A stretch of 64,000 bases of DNA from Macrolepiota albuminosa (lineage: Eukaryota > Basidiomycota > Agaricomycetes > Agaricales > Agaricaceae): the NCBI GenBank assembly GCA_027475525.1, contig JAMWFC010000029.1, forward strand, positions 248,001-312,000, in the 5' to 3' direction. The notes beneath the pieces are model-generated. The model made no database searches. It had not been told where the DNA came from and worked only from the letters and a program-made list of their open reading frames with translations. Position 1 is the first letter of the stretch; the number at the start of each line of letters is the position of its first letter. Made by a program: the position numbers and the translations under genes. Shown piece by piece: positions 62,028-64,000 of the stretch.

Positions 62028-62653
62028 ATTCGAGTCTGATTTCTATCACATCATAGTCATCCTCATTGTATGTCACGGTAGAAAACAGCCGTGTGACTCC
62101 GCATCACAACGAAGATGGATTGCCATCTGTTCATTCGAAGGTTTGAAAAGGGCTGTACTAAGTTCCCTCATACTAGAGGTGAATATAACGCAGCGTAATG
62201 CAGAAAGTGCATTTGTATTCGATGGAACTAAGTCAGTTTTATGCAGTTCGGTAAGTAAAAATGAGTGACAGAGTAAGGACTCACACTTGAAGTTGGAGGG
62301 TCACCGTAAGTGGTCCTACTACTAATAAAGCAATCCTGTTCCTGGATAGTGAACAATAGTGATGTGCCGGCTTGGGCTTGAGGCAGCAGGCCGAGCTGAG
62401 CTGAGCCCATATAGGCCGGGCCAAGCCGGGCTTTCTTCAAAGCTTGGGAGAGCCTGAAGCTCGGCTTTGAATTTTGAAAAGCCTGAGCCGCGGCCTCACA
62501 GCCACCAATTTGTGATCATGATGTGTACCGGCATCTTTTTCAGGTGTAGCCAAATATGACCACACGCGTCGACGCGTCGCAGTCACGAGCCGATAATCAA
62601 CCGCAGTTGAATTCATTCTACCACTCAATCACGATGGATGAGAATTCTTCTCC
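62028..62653. other. Intergenic with a GC-rich inverted block
   Basis: 62345-62500 is much richer in GC than its surroundings. It carries near-palindromic GCCGGCTTGG (62366-62375) and CCAAGCCGGG (62421-62430) and related copies. It resembles the subterminal repeats of hAT-type elements. No convincing termini or target duplication. The rest is unassigned. Confidence 0.35.
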
Positions 62654-64000
62654 ATGGCCTGCTATCCTCAAAGCAACGCTCAGAACCATCATTCTAATCA
62701 TTGCTCCAAAGCCGGTAAATCTCATGACGTCAGCGTCGGTTGAAACTAGTTGAAATACTAATGAATACTCCTCCCAATGAAGGTCTTTACTTTTCCAGTG
62801 TCCAATCCGACATCTTCAATTCCTGCATATCGTACGAATCTGCGCTATAGTTCTCGATGCTCCCCGTCGACACCTGTCGACGGTGCGTTTTGACTTGATC
62901 GTATTGGCTTGTGCTACATCTTCGTTCTATGATGCTTTCTAGACGACTGGTCTTCCTACAATCGTTTAAATTCTCCAGACAATGCTATCTTTGGACCAAG
63001 TAGTAGTACTCCTCAGCGTCTCGCTTCTGAACGTCGTTCGCAGAGAAAGAAATGCTGTTGTATCTGTCACTGTCCCATGGGAGCGAGTACATTCCTTCTT
63101 CTCAATGCCCATAACTTTACGTGATGTATCAGGATCCTGCTTCAGATAGCCCAACTCGTCAGCGAATCATCGTGAGTCGGTCTTCTTCCTTACTCTTCCA
63201 CAGTGTAGAACTAGAACTGTTCCCAAGATGGACGCATATACTCCGCCTTCCTCCCCATATAAATTAAAATTACACATGAAAGTGCGTCATTGTCTTTCAT
63301 ATGTCGAGCATAATAGCCCATCGTCTCAGAATTCCCAACGGAGCCCAACAGCATCCAAAACTGTTTACAGATCTCGTCAGAACAGGACCTCGATAAGTCT
63401 GAACACGGCCACTCGGCATGCGACTGAGAATGTCTCGAATTTTCATCTCCTGTATACTTACACCTTAACTTACAGTTGTTGCATAGATCCCTATCCAGGG
63501 CGACAGTCGTCCGGGTGCATCTCACAAGCCCCTGAGACGGAGCACGCGCATCGGGGCAGGCTTGGTCGGCTCAAATCTCCTCATATATCCAGTCCTTTTA
63601 TGACACACAGCCCGACAGGTTCAAAGCAGCCAAAGTTCAAACTTGAATGAAATCAACGACACACGCACACACGCGTCTGGCCAACATACACAGATCCCCA
63701 GCCCAAAGGTAAAAACGCCAAACTACCATCTTGGAATCCGGTGGTTGTACCATCGATTCTTATACCTCCGCAGCTACAAAGAACGCATGTTCCTGCACGT
63801 CGATCTCAAGCAAGCTCGCCCTCTTTTTCCAGCCAGTCAAGGTATTTCGAGTTAGAGCTTTCTCCTATCATCGAGAGCCCCGCGACTACGGCTCCACTTG
63901 CTCCTAGTGCTGTAATTAATGGGGAAGGGCAAGGCATGCTTGCATATTCGTCGGTTGGAGATAGTTCCCCTCGCACTTGTTTGAGCCTTGGAGATATGGT
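62654..64000 (+). CDS. Ser/Pro-rich multi-exon host gene, runs off the window
   Basis: Proposed exon 1 is 62654-62714 (MACYPQSNAQNHHSNHCSKA) with donor GTAAAT. Exon 2 is 62799-62882 (SNPTSSIPAYRTNLRYSSRC) with donor GTGCGT. Exon 3 starts at 62943 (DDWSSYNRLNSPDNAIFGPS and STPQRLASERRSQRK). Phases of the first two joins agree. Later borders are uncertain. 63228-63650 holds further Ser-rich sequence (MDAYTPPSSPYKLKL). From about 63700 to 64000 a frame is open to the window end (PSWNPVVVPSILIPP and LELSPIIESPATTAPLAPSA). No domain recognised; a disordered regulatory protein is possible. Confidence 0.35.

Overview
The window looks like nuclear DNA of a filamentous basidiomycete (Agaricomycetes-like) with a transposon-rich genome. 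The host genes have very short introns (about 47-82 nt, GTGNGT donors, CTNAC-like branch points). One gene matches the DUF6534 multi-pass membrane family, which is abundant in mushroom-forming fungi. The repeats are chromodomain Ty3/gypsy, Ty1/copia and Tc1-like elements. There is no bacterial, organellar, CRISPR, rRNA or tRNA content that I can support.

Layout. 1-2590: AT-rich repeat debris with one LTR-like repeat (R1). 2591-11631: gypsy element el1 (family A, decayed, TSD GGGAT). 11632-16894: R1 copies and a decayed AT-rich gypsy (B1) on the minus strand. 16895-27966: gypsy element el2 (family A, TSD CAGAG), inserted inside an R1 repeat. 27967-29032: repeat debris and host flank. 29033-34464: compact gypsy el3, with identical 181-bp LTRs, intact gag and pol, and TSD CTGAT. 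34465-38298: host island with a split minus-strand gene, a small Ser/Pro-rich gene, a three-exon OB-fold gene (shieldin-2-like) and a promoter with a truncated gene. 38299-44042: gypsy el4 on the minus strand, with one uninterrupted 1661-residue gag-pol and TSD CATTT. 44043-58610: a mosaic of copia, Tc1, gypsy B2 and R1 fragments and a hairpin-rich tandem array. 58611-64000: mostly host DNA, with a DUF6534 gene and the start of a Ser-rich multi-exon gene that runs off the window.

The most interesting biology is in the gypsy elements. Family A (el1, el2) carries an extra gene between pol and the 3' LTR, on the opposite strand. It has two spliceosomal introns and encodes a Cys-rich cluster, a basic stretch and a coiled coil; its splice signals are kept in both copies. 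Family A also has two retropepsin domains in tandem. El1, el2 and el3 each have a 13-14 nt segment in the LTR that is perfectly complementary to the sequence just downstream of the LTR, as expected for Tf1-type self-priming. El3 has a textbook -1 frameshift cassette at its gag stop: slippery G GGT TTT, 6-nt spacer and an 11-bp stem.

Two cautions shape the annotation. First, exact tandem duplications with a 77-bp period recur in unrelated sequences across the window. These are best explained as uncollapsed overlaps of a k=77 de Bruijn assembly, so many frame breaks in el1 and el2 may not exist in the organism. Second, nearly all LTR-to-LTR differences in el2 and el4 are CpG transitions, and three stops in el1 pol are CGA to TGA, pointing to cytosine methylation and deamination. 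Function calls rest on motif recognition by eye; no database search was run.
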